A stretch of 20,222 nt of DNA, taken from contig DATBFY010000124.1 in the NCBI GenBank assembly GCA_036558265.1, positions 1-20,222 of the forward strand, in the 5' to 3' direction. Both the position numbers and the translations under genes were made by a program. Of the stretch, positions 6,495 to 16,616 are shown one piece after another. Source of the stretch: RYN-433 sp036558265. Its GTDB lineage: Bacteria > Planctomycetota > Phycisphaerae > Tepidisphaerales > Tepidisphaeraceae. The notes below the pieces were generated by a model, which worked only from the letters and a program-made list of their open reading frames with translations, was not told the DNA's origin and did not search any database. Position 1 is the stretch's first letter. Each line of letters opens with the position of its first letter.

Positions 6495-8933
6495 ATGCAA
6501 TCCGTTAAAGTAGAACGCCAGATCGGCGGCCGAACCCTCGCGATCGAGACCGGCACCTACGCCAAGCTCGCCGACGGCGCCGTCACCGTCCAGTACGGCG
6601 ACACCGTCGTCTTCGGCGCCGTCGTCCGCGCCAACCCCCGCGAGGGCATCGACTTCTTCCCCCTCCAGGTCGACTACCGCGAGCGCCGCGCCGCCGCCGG
6701 CAAGTTCCCCGGCGGCTTCATGAAGCGCGAGGGCCGCCCCACCACCCGCGAGGTCCTCACCGCCCGCCTGATCGACCGCCCACTGCGCCCCCTGTTCCCC
6801 AAGGGCTTCATGGACGAGGTGCAGGTCCACCTCAACACCCTCGCCTACGACCAGGAGAACGACCCCGACGTCCACGCCGGCATCGCCGCCTCCGCCGCCA
6901 TCGCGATCTCCGACATCCCCTTCACCACCCCCACCGCCCACGTCCGCGTCGGTCGCGTGGACGGCAAGCTGATCCTCAACCCCACCCAGGAGCAGCTCGA
7001 CGCCGGCGACCTCGACCTCGTCGTCGCCGGCACCAAGCACTACGTCAACATGATCGAGGTCGGCGCGAAAGAGGTGAAGGAGGACGACATCGCCGACGCG
7101 ATCGAGTTCGGCCACAAGGCCGTCGTCCAGATCGTCGGCATGATCGAGGAGCTCCAGCAGAAGGTCGGCAAGCCCAAGGCGGGCGACGTCAAGCAGCCCG
7201 ACCCCGGCTTCGTCGACGCCATCCGCGCCCGCGTCACCGACAAGATCCGCGAGGTCAAGGGCAAGCCCGGCAAGCAGGACCGCGCCGACGCCGTCAAGCA
7301 GATCCTCGAAGACCTGCTCAACGAGATGGCCCCCGCCATCACTGACCCCAGCGCCTCCTACCTCTCCATCGTCGAGGCGAAGAACAAGCAGAAGCTCATC
7401 CGCCAGGTCTTCGTCGAGGTCGAGGAGCAGGTCACCCGCGAGGCCATCCTCGCCGGCGTCCGCCCCGACGGACGTTCCTACACCGACATCCGCCCCCTCG
7501 CCTGCGAGGTCGGCGTCCTCCCCCGCGTCCACGGCTCGGCCGTCTTCACCCGCGGCGAGACCCAGTCGATGTGTACCGTCACCCTGGGCACCAGCTCCGA
7601 CGTCCAGATCGTGGACGGCATCCAGGAAGAATACGCCCAGAAGTTCATGCTCCACTACAACTTCCCGTCCTACTCGGTCGGCGAAGTCCGCCCCATCCGC
7701 GGGCCGGGGCGGCGCGAGATCGGGCACGGCGCACTCGCCGAACGCTCGCTGATCCCCGTCCTGCCCACGGTCGAGCAGTTCCCCTACACCGTCCGCATCA
7801 TCTCCGACATCCTGGAGTCCAACGGTTCATCGTCGATGGCCTCGTCCTGCGGCGGGTGCCTGGCGCTCATGGACGCGGGCGTCCCGATCTCCAAGCCCGT
7901 CGCCGGCATCTCCGTGGGCCTGGTCCAGGAGGGCGACAAGTACGAGCTCCTGACCGACATCCTCGGCGAGGAGGACCACTTCGGCGACATGGACTTCAAG
8001 GTCTGCGGCACCCGCGACGGCGTCACCGCCATCCAGCTCGACATCAAGACCGAGGGCATCACCCACAAGATCATCCGCGACACCCTCCACCGCGCCCGCG
8101 ACGCGCGGATGGTCATCCTCGAGACGATGGCCCGAACCCTCTCGGCCCCCCGTCCCGAGATCAGTCAGTACGCCCCGCGCCTGCTGACCGTCAAGATCGA
8201 CCCCGAGAAGATCGGCAAGCTGATCGGCCCGGGCGGCAAGAACATCAAGCGCATCCAGGAGGAGACCGGCGCCCAGGTCGACATCGAGGACGACGGCACC
8301 GTCTACATCTCCAGCGTCGATGGCGCCGCCGCCGAGAAGTGCCGCGACATCATCGAGGCCATGACCGCCGAGGTGAAGGTCGGCCGCATCTACAACGGTA
8401 AGGTCGTGTCGATCAAGGAGTTCGGCGCGTTCGTCGAGATCGCCCCCGAAACCGACGGCCTCTGCCACGTCTCCGAGCTCTCCAATAAGTACATAAACCG
8501 TGTCACCGACGTGGTTAACGTCGGCGACGAGATCAAGGTCAAGGTCATCCTGATCGACGACACCGGCCGCATCAAGCTCTCCCGCAAGGCCGCCATGGCC
8601 GAGCTGGGCGAATCCGACCCCGACGCCCCCGGCGGCAGGGGTCGTGGCGGGGACGACGAGGAGGACTACGGGGACGAAGGGGGCCCGGTGGTAGACGACG
8701 AGGGCCCCGACGAGATCGGCGAGCGCCCCCAGGGCGAGTTCCGACCCCGCGAGGCCGGCGGTCCCCGTCACGGCGGGGGCGGCGGAGGTCACCGGGGTGG
8801 CCGAGGGGGTGGCGGCGGGGGCGGACGGGGCGGCCGAGGCGGCCGAGGCGGCGGCGGGGGTGGTGGAGGAGGCGGAGGGGGTGGCGGCGGTGGCCGAGGG
8901 GGCGACCGAGGCGGCCCGCGACGCGACCACTAG
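6495..8933 (+). CDS. pnp: Polyribonucleotide nucleotidyltransferase with RGG tail
   Basis: This gene encodes 812 residues of PNPase, the trimeric 3'-5' phosphorolytic exoribonuclease of mRNA decay. In order it has RNase PH domain 1 (about 1-145), an alpha-helical linker, and RNase PH domain 2 (about 320-540). Domain 2 holds SNGSSSMASSCGGC near 441 and the acidic GDMDFKV motif at 497-503. A KH domain follows with GPGG at 578-581, then an S1 domain (about 630-700). The family is usually near 700-710 residues. The extra 110 residues are an acidic stretch (DDEEDYGDEG) followed by a glycine/arginine tail of RGG repeats. The start at ATG 6495 is preceded by AAGGA 10 bases away and gives the typical N-terminus; a GTG at 6441 would add 18 unlikely residues. 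A terminator follows. Confidence 0.95.
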   Translation: MQSVKVERQIGGRTLAIETGTYAKLADGAVTVQYGDTVVFGAVVRANPREGIDFFPLQVDYRERRAAAGKFPGGFMKREGRPTTREVLTARLIDRPLRPLFPKGFMDEVQVHLNTLAYDQENDPDVHAGIAASAAIAISDIPFTTPTAHVRVGRVDGKLILNPTQEQLDAGDLDLVVAGTKHYVNMIEVGAKEVKEDDIADAIEFGHKAVVQIVGMIEELQQKVGKPKAGDVKQPDPGFVDAIRARVTDKIREVKGKPGKQDRADAVKQILEDLLNEMAPAITDPSASYLSIVEAKNKQKLIRQVFVEVEEQVTREAILAGVRPDGRSYTDIRPLACEVGVLPRVHGSAVFTRGETQSMCTVTLGTSSDVQIVDGIQEEYAQKFMLHYNFPSYSVGEVRPIRGPGRREIGHGALAERSLIPVLPTVEQFPYTVRIISDILESNGSSSMASSCGGCLALMDAGVPISKPVAGISVGLVQEGDKYELLTDILGEEDHFGDMDFKVCGTRDGVTAIQLDIKTEGITHKIIRDTLHRARDARMVILETMARTLSAPRPEISQYAPRLLTVKIDPEKIGKLIGPGGKNIKRIQEETGAQVDIEDDGTVYISSVDGAAAEKCRDIIEAMTAEVKVGRIYNGKVVSIKEFGAFVEIAPETDGLCHVSELSNKYINRVTDVVNVGDEIKVKVILIDDTGRIKLSRKAAMAELGESDPDAPGGRGRGGDDEEDYGDEGGPVVDDEGPDEIGERPQGEFRPREAGGPRHGGGGGGHRGGRGGGGGGGRGGRGGRGGGGGGGGGGGGGGGGRGGDRGGPRRDH

Positions 8934-8959
8934 CAAGAAACCGATAGCTCTTTCGCGAG

Positions 8960-8989
8960 GGCAACCCGGTCGGGTTGCCTTCTTCTTTT
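8960..8989 (+). terminator. Rho-independent terminator after pnp
   Basis: GGCAACCC (8960-8967) pairs with GGGTTGCC (8972-8979) around GGTC, followed by TTCTTCTTTT. It starts 26 bases after the pnp stop and is a textbook intrinsic terminator. It also separates pnp from the convergent Uma2 gene. Confidence 0.9.
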
Positions 8990-8995
8990 CGCGAC

Positions 8996-9622
8996 TCAGG
9001 GCAGAAGCTTTGAGGCTTCAATTGCGAGTTGGGCGGTGCCGACTTGGAGCGGCACGGAATCGGCGCCGCGCAGGCGCTGCACGTTCGCATAGCGGCCGGA
9101 GCCCTTCAGCGGTTGCTCGTAGACCTCCACGACTCGCTCGACGAGGTTGATGATGACGTATTGGCCGATGCCGGCGTCGGCGTAGATCCGCTGCTTGGTC
9201 CCGCGGTCACGGTCGAGGGAGCTATCAGCGACCTCGATGACGCAGGAGACGTCCGCGGCCGCCGGCTTGCGGGTTCGGTAATCGTCCTTGCTGCCCCTGA
9301 CGATCGCGCCGTCGGGCTCGGGTTCGCCGTCCGGAGGCAGAGTTATCGGCTGTTGGACGCGAACGTAGCTGCCTATCGAACGCACCTGCGCGAAGATTTC
9401 GGGCAGGTTTTCCACGGCCCAAATATGCTCCAAGCCTACGGTCATCGGATCTTCTCCCGCCTTTGCACGGTCCTTGCGTACGAGGAAACCATCGAGGAGC
9501 TCGATCGGCGCGCCCTCCTCGAGGATCCCCTCATCGATCATGCGATGGTATTGATCGACGCTCAGGCCCACGAGCGAGCCTGGGGTCTTGATCAGATCGC
9601 GCATCAGTTGGACTGCGGACAT
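8996..9622 (-). CDS. Uma2 family (DUF820) PD-(D/E)XK nuclease-like protein
   Basis: This gene encodes 208 residues. The N-terminal half carries the family's GLSVDQYHRMIDEGIL and IELLDGFLV segments. The nuclease-fold residues follow: D104 in EPEPDGAIV, E130 in CVIEVADSSL and K143 in GTKQRIYADAG, then YVIINL. This is the Uma2/DUF820 restriction-endonuclease-like family, which is expanded in planctomycetes and cyanobacteria and whose cellular role is largely unknown. All expected catalytic positions are present. The ATG at 9622 is preceded by GGAG seven bases away; the longer open frame upstream is not coding. It lies 26 bases downstream of the metallopeptidase gene on the same strand and could be cotranscribed, although no functional link is evident. 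Confidence 0.88.
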   Translation of the reverse strand: MSAVQLMRDLIKTPGSLVGLSVDQYHRMIDEGILEEGAPIELLDGFLVRKDRAKAGEDPMTVGLEHIWAVENLPEIFAQVRSIGSYVRVQQPITLPPDGEPEPDGAIVRGSKDDYRTRKPAAADVSCVIEVADSSLDRDRGTKQRIYADAGIGQYVIINLVERVVEVYEQPLKGSGRYANVQRLRGADSVPLQVGTAQLAIEASKLLP

Positions 9623-9648
9623 GGACACACTCCGGATGAGCCGTAATT

Positions 9649-10815
9649 CTACCGCCGGCGCCGGCGCATCACCACCATGGCCAGCCCCGCAATGGCGGCG
9701 CTCAGGCTGGGTTCGGGGGCCGGGACGCCCAGGGCGTTGGCGTAGGCCGACAGCGCCTGTTGCTCTGCCGCGGATATGGGCATGTCGGTGCCATCCATGC
9801 GTTTGCCGTAGTTGCGGAGGAGGAGGCTGAAGTCGGCGGTGTCGATGGCGCCGTCCTCGTTGAAGTCGCCCTGGGCCCAGCGGGCGTTGGTCTGGCCGAA
9901 GCCGAGCTCGAGGGTCTGGAAGTCGCCGAAGTCCACGACGCCGTTGGCGTTGGCGTCGCCGGGGATGGCGATGTCCCACCCGATGTCGTCCAGCGCGCCC
10001 CAGTCGAGGAGGGTGGCCCGCCGGCGGACCCCGGTCTGGACGGCGGGGTCCATCAGGGCGACCTGCGCGACCCCGCCCGGGCCGACGGTGCTGGTCATCC
10101 CGGACCAGTGGCTATCGATCACGCTGGGGGCGGTGCCGGCGTTGGCGGCGGTGGCGTTGGGGCCGGTGAAGCGGCCGTTGTTGACCGATGCGGCGAACGA
10201 GGGTTGGGCGATCGAGAAGCCGAGGAGGTGGACCAGCTCGTGCGTGGCGACGGTGAGGAGGTCAATCTTATTAGCGGTCAGCCCACCGGGAGAAAGGCCG
10301 GTGTACCAGTTGGTGTCGGCGTCGAAGGCGACCGAGCCGCCCCAGGGGCCGTAGTCGGACTTCGGCGTCGCCAGCGCGCCGGCCTGCCCGCGCGAGGCGG
10401 CGTTGTCGGTGAACGCGGCCGACCCGGCTGCCGTGGCGGTTCCGGCGGACGCGAGGCCGAGCTCGGCGACGGCGAGGGAGCGGCTACCCACGTAAACCTT
10501 GATCACGTCCTGCCCGACGCCGGAGAGGCTGGGCGTGATCTCGATTCCGCTCCCGGGGTCGATGATCCTGGGCGTCCAGGTGTTAGCGCCGCCTGGGGAG
10601 ATGGCGGACAGGCTGTCCACGATCCGGTCCGACAAGTCCTGCCCGGCGCGCTGCACCGCCGCCTGGGCCTGCTGGCCGCTGGAGGTGCGTGGGTCGAACA
10701 ATCCGCCGGCGCTGTCGAGGGAGAAGTCGAAGGAGAACGTGATCCGAGCCCATGCCGCGCCATCGGCGCAGAGGACCAGCATCGTGGCACAGAACGCAGC
10801 CAACCGGAACTTCAT
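9649..10815 (-). CDS. Secreted zinc metallopeptidase with dockerin-like repeat and PEP-CTERM
   Basis: This gene encodes 388 residues. Residues 1-23 form a Sec signal peptide ending near AWA. The zinc site is H192-E-x2-H196 in THELVHLLGFS, the HExxHxxGF form seen in leishmanolysin-like peptidases. H236 in DSHWSG, before DWGALDDIGW, is a plausible distant third ligand. Residues 286-337 carry two dockerin-like calcium loops (GDANANGVVDFGDF and GDFNEDGAIDTADF). The C-terminus has VPAPEP, a hydrophobic helix and RRRRR, the PEP-CTERM sorting signal recognised by exosortase. The protein is therefore probably exported and anchored or released at the cell surface. An AAGGAT motif lies about 10 bases before the ATG. 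Substrate is unknown, and no exosortase gene is in the window. Confidence 0.85.
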   Translation of the reverse strand: MKFRLAAFCATMLVLCADGAAWARITFSFDFSLDSAGGLFDPRTSSGQQAQAAVQRAGQDLSDRIVDSLSAISPGGANTWTPRIIDPGSGIEITPSLSGVGQDVIKVYVGSRSLAVAELGLASAGTATAAGSAAFTDNAASRGQAGALATPKSDYGPWGGSVAFDADTNWYTGLSPGGLTANKIDLLTVATHELVHLLGFSIAQPSFAASVNNGRFTGPNATAANAGTAPSVIDSHWSGMTSTVGPGGVAQVALMDPAVQTGVRRRATLLDWGALDDIGWDIAIPGDANANGVVDFGDFQTLELGFGQTNARWAQGDFNEDGAIDTADFSLLLRNYGKRMDGTDMPISAAEQQALSAYANALGVPAPEPSLSAAIAGLAMVVMRRRRR

Positions 10816-10935
10816 TGGCGATCGGATCCTTCGGGCACAACCCGCGCGGGCATTTTCTCACGACTCCGTTAACGGCCCTGGGCGGCGGACGAAGGCCTCA
10901 TTCTATCCCGATCCATCACGTCGCCCTACCTCTAA

Positions 10936-11006
10936 ATGGCCGGCCATGCACGAATTGGCCCAGCAAACCTCCATAAATGACCGGACGCAGGTGCCGGCGG
11001 GTCATT
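10936..11006. repeat. Palindrome and inverted repeat in the intergenic gap
   Basis: ATGGCCGGCCAT (10936-10947) is a perfect palindrome. AATGACC (10976-10982) and GGTCATT (11000-11006) form 7-bp inverted arms. They lie in the 295-base gap upstream of the metallopeptidase gene, in which I see no gene. They could be operator-like sites, but nothing identifies a regulator. Confidence 0.35.
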
Positions 11007-11062
11007 ACCGGGAAACGCGCGATCCGTGCGTGCGGCAACATGAGAGGAAGATTAGACATCTG

Positions 11063-11078
11063 CGGCGCGGATGCGCCG
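11063..11078 (-). terminator. Possible terminator hairpin after the acetyltransferase gene
   Basis: CGGCGC (11063-11068) and GCGCCG (11073-11078) pair around GGAT, about 33 bases past the acetyltransferase stop on the minus strand. No strong T run follows in that direction, so termination is uncertain. Confidence 0.3.
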
Positions 11079-11110
11079 TCTTGTCGTACCCACCTGCCGG
11101 ACCGATCCGA

Positions 11111-12325
11111 TCAGAAATACTCGTTGCAGAAGGGCGCCGGGCCGGCGGCGGCGAAGGCATCGAGGATCGGCAGGGCGGCGGGAGTGTGGACCTTGATCAG
11201 GGCGAGCTCGGCTGCGCGGGAGGCGGGAAGGTCACCCAGGACGATGGCGGCCCAGGTGCGATCGGCGCACTCGACGTCGGCGGGGCCGGTGGCGCGGCGG
11301 GCGGTGGCGCGGCCGGCTTCGACCTCGATGCGGATCGTGCTGGTCGTGCCCCCGGTTTCGGCGATCGCGACGGTCGCCGCGCCGCGCAGGGTCGCCGGGA
11401 CGCGCATCCCCTCGATCAGCCGCGCGTGATCCAACACGCGCACTTGCATCCGCGTGAACGTCCGCGCCTCGGCCGTGTCGTGATTGACCGGGCGGTGGGG
11501 GACCTGGGTTTCCTTGAGGAGGTAATAGAGCGGCAGGTCAGCGGGAAGCAAAAGCGTGACCGCCCAGTACTGGTCGCGGAGCGTAGCGAAGAAGGCCAGC
11601 GCCCGGCGCAGCGACTCGATCGAGTCGTACGCCTGGTCGTGGACGGTCAGCACGTCCCTGCCGTTTTGCCTTTCCTGGCTCCAGTGCCACCAGCTTCGCA
11701 TCGGGCCGCCGCTGGGGTGATCGGCGACGACGTAGCCCTCCTGTTCGTTGAGGTGGGCGATCTCCCACGAGCCGGGGCTGCGCTCGATGTCGCACTGGCC
11801 GGCCTCGACGATGCGCTGGCGGCAGGCGCGGCGGGCCTCGTCGCTGCCGTTGACGAAGCGGAAGCCGTCGGTCGGGCCGCCAGGCAGGATCGACAGCGGG
11901 ATCGTCCAGCTCGTGCGCCGCTCGACCAGGCCGTAACCGAAGTGGTCGTAGAAGCTGGCGCGGAACGGCATGAGGGCGGAGAGGACCTGCTGTCGTTCGC
12001 GGGCCTTGTCGAGCACGGCGCGGATGACGGCCGAGGCAATGCCGCCCGAGCGGCGGTGGGTCTTGATCGTGCCGACCCAGGCGACGCCCTGGCAGGGGAC
12101 GGGTCGTCCGCGCACCCACATGGTCATCGAGTAGGAGGTGGCGGTGCCGACGGGGGCGCCATCGCGCTCGGCGAGCAACAGGTCGCCGGGTTGGACGCGC
12201 GTGTCGTTGGCCAGCCGCTGCTGGTACGTGGCGGTCTCGCTGGACATCGGGGCGTAGCAGAGGGCGCGGGTGCGGCCGACGGCGTCGGCGGCGTCACGTC
12301 CGGACCAGGTGAGGGTCAGACTCAT
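11111..12325 (-). CDS. Eis-like GNAT N-acetyltransferase
   Basis: This gene encodes 404 residues with the layout of the Eis family. An N-terminal GNAT domain carries the acetyl-CoA loop RRSGGIA at 91-97. A second GNAT-like region follows, then a C-terminal sterol-carrier-protein-like domain. Y126 in SFYDHFGYG sits at the position of the catalytic acid Tyr126 of mycobacterial Eis. The chain ends in phenylalanine (PFCNEYF), matching the C-terminal carboxylate used as the general base. Eis enzymes acetylate amines on aminoglycosides, polyamines or proteins; the substrate here is unknown. GGAGAT lies nine bases before the ATG. The gene is divergent from groEL1 across a 366-base gap. Family assignment is firm, specific activity is inferred. 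Confidence 0.88.
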   Translation of the reverse strand: MSLTLTWSGRDAADAVGRTRALCYAPMSSETATYQQRLANDTRVQPGDLLLAERDGAPVGTATSYSMTMWVRGRPVPCQGVAWVGTIKTHRRSGGIASAVIRAVLDKARERQQVLSALMPFRASFYDHFGYGLVERRTSWTIPLSILPGGPTDGFRFVNGSDEARRACRQRIVEAGQCDIERSPGSWEIAHLNEQEGYVVADHPSGGPMRSWWHWSQERQNGRDVLTVHDQAYDSIESLRRALAFFATLRDQYWAVTLLLPADLPLYYLLKETQVPHRPVNHDTAEARTFTRMQVRVLDHARLIEGMRVPATLRGAATVAIAETGGTTSTIRIEVEAGRATARRATGPADVECADRTWAAIVLGDLPASRAAELALIKVHTPAALPILDAFAAAGPAPFCNEYF

Positions 12326-12691
12326 GCAGGGATCTCCGGGCGGCGGGGATTATGGCCGATCGCTCCCGACAAACCAGACACGGTTCATAACCCGCGCGGT
12401 CTGACAGCGCAACTGTCCTGTCACATTGGCAACCGGCCGGATCGATCGGTTGGCGCATCTGCCAGCATGACAGTTATCGTCACCGTTCCGCGGCGTCGCT
12501 CATGATATGCAAATACGCTGTGCGACAACACTTAACATCCGAATGCCGTTCGGCACGCGCTTTGTCATACGCCTGCCGCGCCGAGGGTTCGCCCCGGGCG
12601 TGGTGGGTTGACCTGTCTTAGCCCTCCGTTTGGAACGCGCAGACTGCACGCGATTGCTGCGAACACGATCACAAGCGAAAGGAGACCTGGC
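12326..12691. other. Divergent intergenic region, acetyltransferase gene / groEL1
   Basis: This 366-base gap holds the half-site cluster. There is no recognisable CIRCE element (TTAGCACTC-N9-GAGTGCTAA) and no convincing heat-shock sigma promoter. TTGACC at 12608-12613 could be a -35 box but lacks a good -10 at the right distance. I see no gene. Confidence 0.5.
12401..12482. promoter_or_regulatory. Cluster of TGACAG/CTGTCA half-sites upstream of groEL1
   Basis: TGACAG occurs at 12402-12407 and 12468-12473. CTGTCC is at 12413-12418 and CTGTCA at 12418-12423. GACAG-CGCAA-CTGTC (12403-12417) is a perfect inverted repeat, and TGAC-N7-GTCA spans 12468-12482. CAACCG/CGGTTG arms (12430-12452) lie between. 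The cluster sits in the divergent gap and could bind a regulator of groEL1, the acetyltransferase gene, or both. Confidence 0.4.
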
Positions 12692-14356
<1,665 letters not shown>

Positions 14357-14360
14357 GCAG

Positions 14361-14450
14361 GTCAGTTGTCAGTGGTCCGTTGTCCATTGCGGCACCGGAC
14401 CTCTGACGCACGACTGATCGACAACGGACAACTGACAACGGACAACTGAC
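14361..14450 (+). repeat. Heptamer inverted repeat (GTCAGTT/GTCCGTT), groEL1-groES gap
   Basis: The left arm reads as exact 7-base units GTCAGTT, GTCAGTG, GTCCGTT, GTCCATT (14361-14388). The right arm (about 14420-14450), read in reverse complement, is GTCAGTT, GTCCGTT, GTCAGTT, GTCCGTT. 14365-14384 pairs with 14420-14439 at 19 of 20 positions. The structure ends 21 bases before groES. Confidence 0.85.
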
Positions 14451-14471
14451 AGTAAACGAGGTTAACGAGTT

Positions 14472-14759
14472 ATGAAACTGCGACCCCTTCAAGACCGCGT
14501 CATCGTCAAGCAACAGGAAGCCGAGGAGAAGACCAAGAGCGGCATCTATCTCCCCGACGCCGCCAAGGAGAAGCCCACCAAGGGCAAGGTCGTCGCCGTC
14601 GGGCCGGGCAAGCTGGACGACAACGGCAAGCCGATGGAGCTGGGCGTCCGCGCCGGCGACGTCGTCTACTACGGCAAGTACAGCGGCACCGAGGTCGAGG
14701 TCGAGGGCACGAAGTACGTGATCCTCCGGGAGACGGACCTGCTGGGCGTGCTCGAGTAG
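14472..14759 (+). CDS. groES: Co-chaperonin GroES
   Basis: This gene encodes 95 residues, typical for the 10-kDa lid of the GroEL chamber. It opens MKLRPLQDRVIVKQQEAEEK. The mobile loop that contacts GroEL is at about 16-34 and contains SGIYLPD in place of the common GIVLP. KGKVVAVGPGK and the GD.V.Y.KY.G.EV motif follow. GAGG at 14458-14461 lies about 10 bases before the ATG. It is the only groES in the window and serves, at least potentially, both flanking GroELs. Heptamer hairpins lie on both sides of it. The last base of its TAG stop is also the first base of the downstream repeat. Confidence 0.97.
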   Translation: MKLRPLQDRVIVKQQEAEEKTKSGIYLPDAAKEKPTKGKVVAVGPGKLDDNGKPMELGVRAGDVVYYGKYSGTEVEVEGTKYVILRETDLLGVLE

Positions 14760-14781
14760 TCCGTTGTCCGTGGTCCGTTGT

Positions 14782-14797
14782 CCGTCGTTAACGACGG
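14782..14797. repeat. Perfect 16-bp palindrome
   Basis: CCGTCGTTAACGACGG is exactly self-complementary. It overlaps the end of the left heptamer arm and sits in the loop of the groES-groEL2 hairpin. It could be a dimeric-protein binding site or the tip of an extended RNA structure. Confidence 0.6.
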
Positions 14798-14852
14798 CGC
14801 AGCGCGGCCACGGCACACACGGCGATCCAGCAACTGACAACGGACAACTGAC

Positions 14853-14858
14853 AAAGGA
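14853..14858 (+). promoter_or_regulatory. groEL2 Shine-Dalgarno embedded in a hairpin arm
   Basis: AAAGGA lies nine bases before the groEL2 ATG at 14868 and is the only good ribosome binding sequence there. It falls inside the right arm of the heptamer hairpin. It exists because this unit reads GTCCTTT (reverse complement) where the consensus is GTCCGTT. Folding would hide it. Confidence 0.6.
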
Positions 14859-14867
14859 CAACTCACC

Positions 14868-16496
<1,629 letters not shown>

Positions 16497-16514
16497 ACAC
16501 CTGAACTCACCCGC

Positions 16515-16605
16515 GTAAGCAGCAGGCGGTAGGCAGAGAAGGACGATAAACACAGCAGGCGGACACGCGTAACGTGCGCCTACTGCCTTCTGCCTACCGC
16601 CTACT
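16515..16605 (+). repeat. Heptamer nested hairpin (GTAGGCG type), groEL2-dnaJ gap
   Basis: The left arm units are GTAAGCA, GCAGGCG, GTAGGCA, GAGAAGG (16515-16542). The right arm, read in reverse complement, is GTAGGCG, GTAGGCA, GAAGGCA, GTAGGCG. 16524-16537 pairs perfectly with 16589-16602. Inside it CAGCAGGCG (16553-16561) pairs at 8 of 9 with CGCCTACTG (16577-16585). Inside that CACG/CGTG (16564-16567, 16573-16576) close a five-base loop. The structure ends about 12 bases before dnaJ. Confidence 0.85.
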
Positions 16606-16616
16606 ATTTGGTGAAC

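Larger units (their letters stand above)
14759..14859 (+). repeat. Heptamer inverted repeat (GTCCGTT), groES-groEL2 gap
   Basis: The left arm is GTCCGTT, GTCCGTG, GTCCGTT, GTCCGTC in perfect 7-base register (14759-14786). The right arm, read in reverse complement from about 14864 to 14832, contains AGTT, GTCCTTT, GTCAGTT, GTCCGTT, GTCAGTT. 14759-14782 pairs with 14836-14859 at 21 of 24 positions, enclosing a 53-base loop with a 16-bp palindrome. Confidence 0.85.

Noticed and set aside
8996..9979. Longer 327-codon version of the Uma2 protein
   Set aside because: The first 119 codons run antisense-frame through the dockerin region of the metallopeptidase gene. The ATG at 9622 has a good ribosome binding sequence and begins family-like sequence.
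10499..12505. Plus-strand 668-codon frame opposite the metallopeptidase and acetyltransferase genes
   Set aside because: It crosses an intergenic gap and two well-supported minus-strand genes and resembles no protein family. It is a GC-content shadow.
12608..12636. Sigma-70 promoter TTGACC..TGGAAC before groEL1
   Set aside because: The -10 candidate matches the consensus poorly at the right spacing, so I did not call it.
12326..12691. CIRCE/HrcA operator upstream of groEL1
   Set aside because: I looked for TTAGCACTC-N9-GAGTGCTAA on both strands and found no convincing copy.
14361..14866. CRISPR array around groES
   Set aside because: Units are 7 bases, degenerate and contiguous with no spacers, and no cas genes are present.
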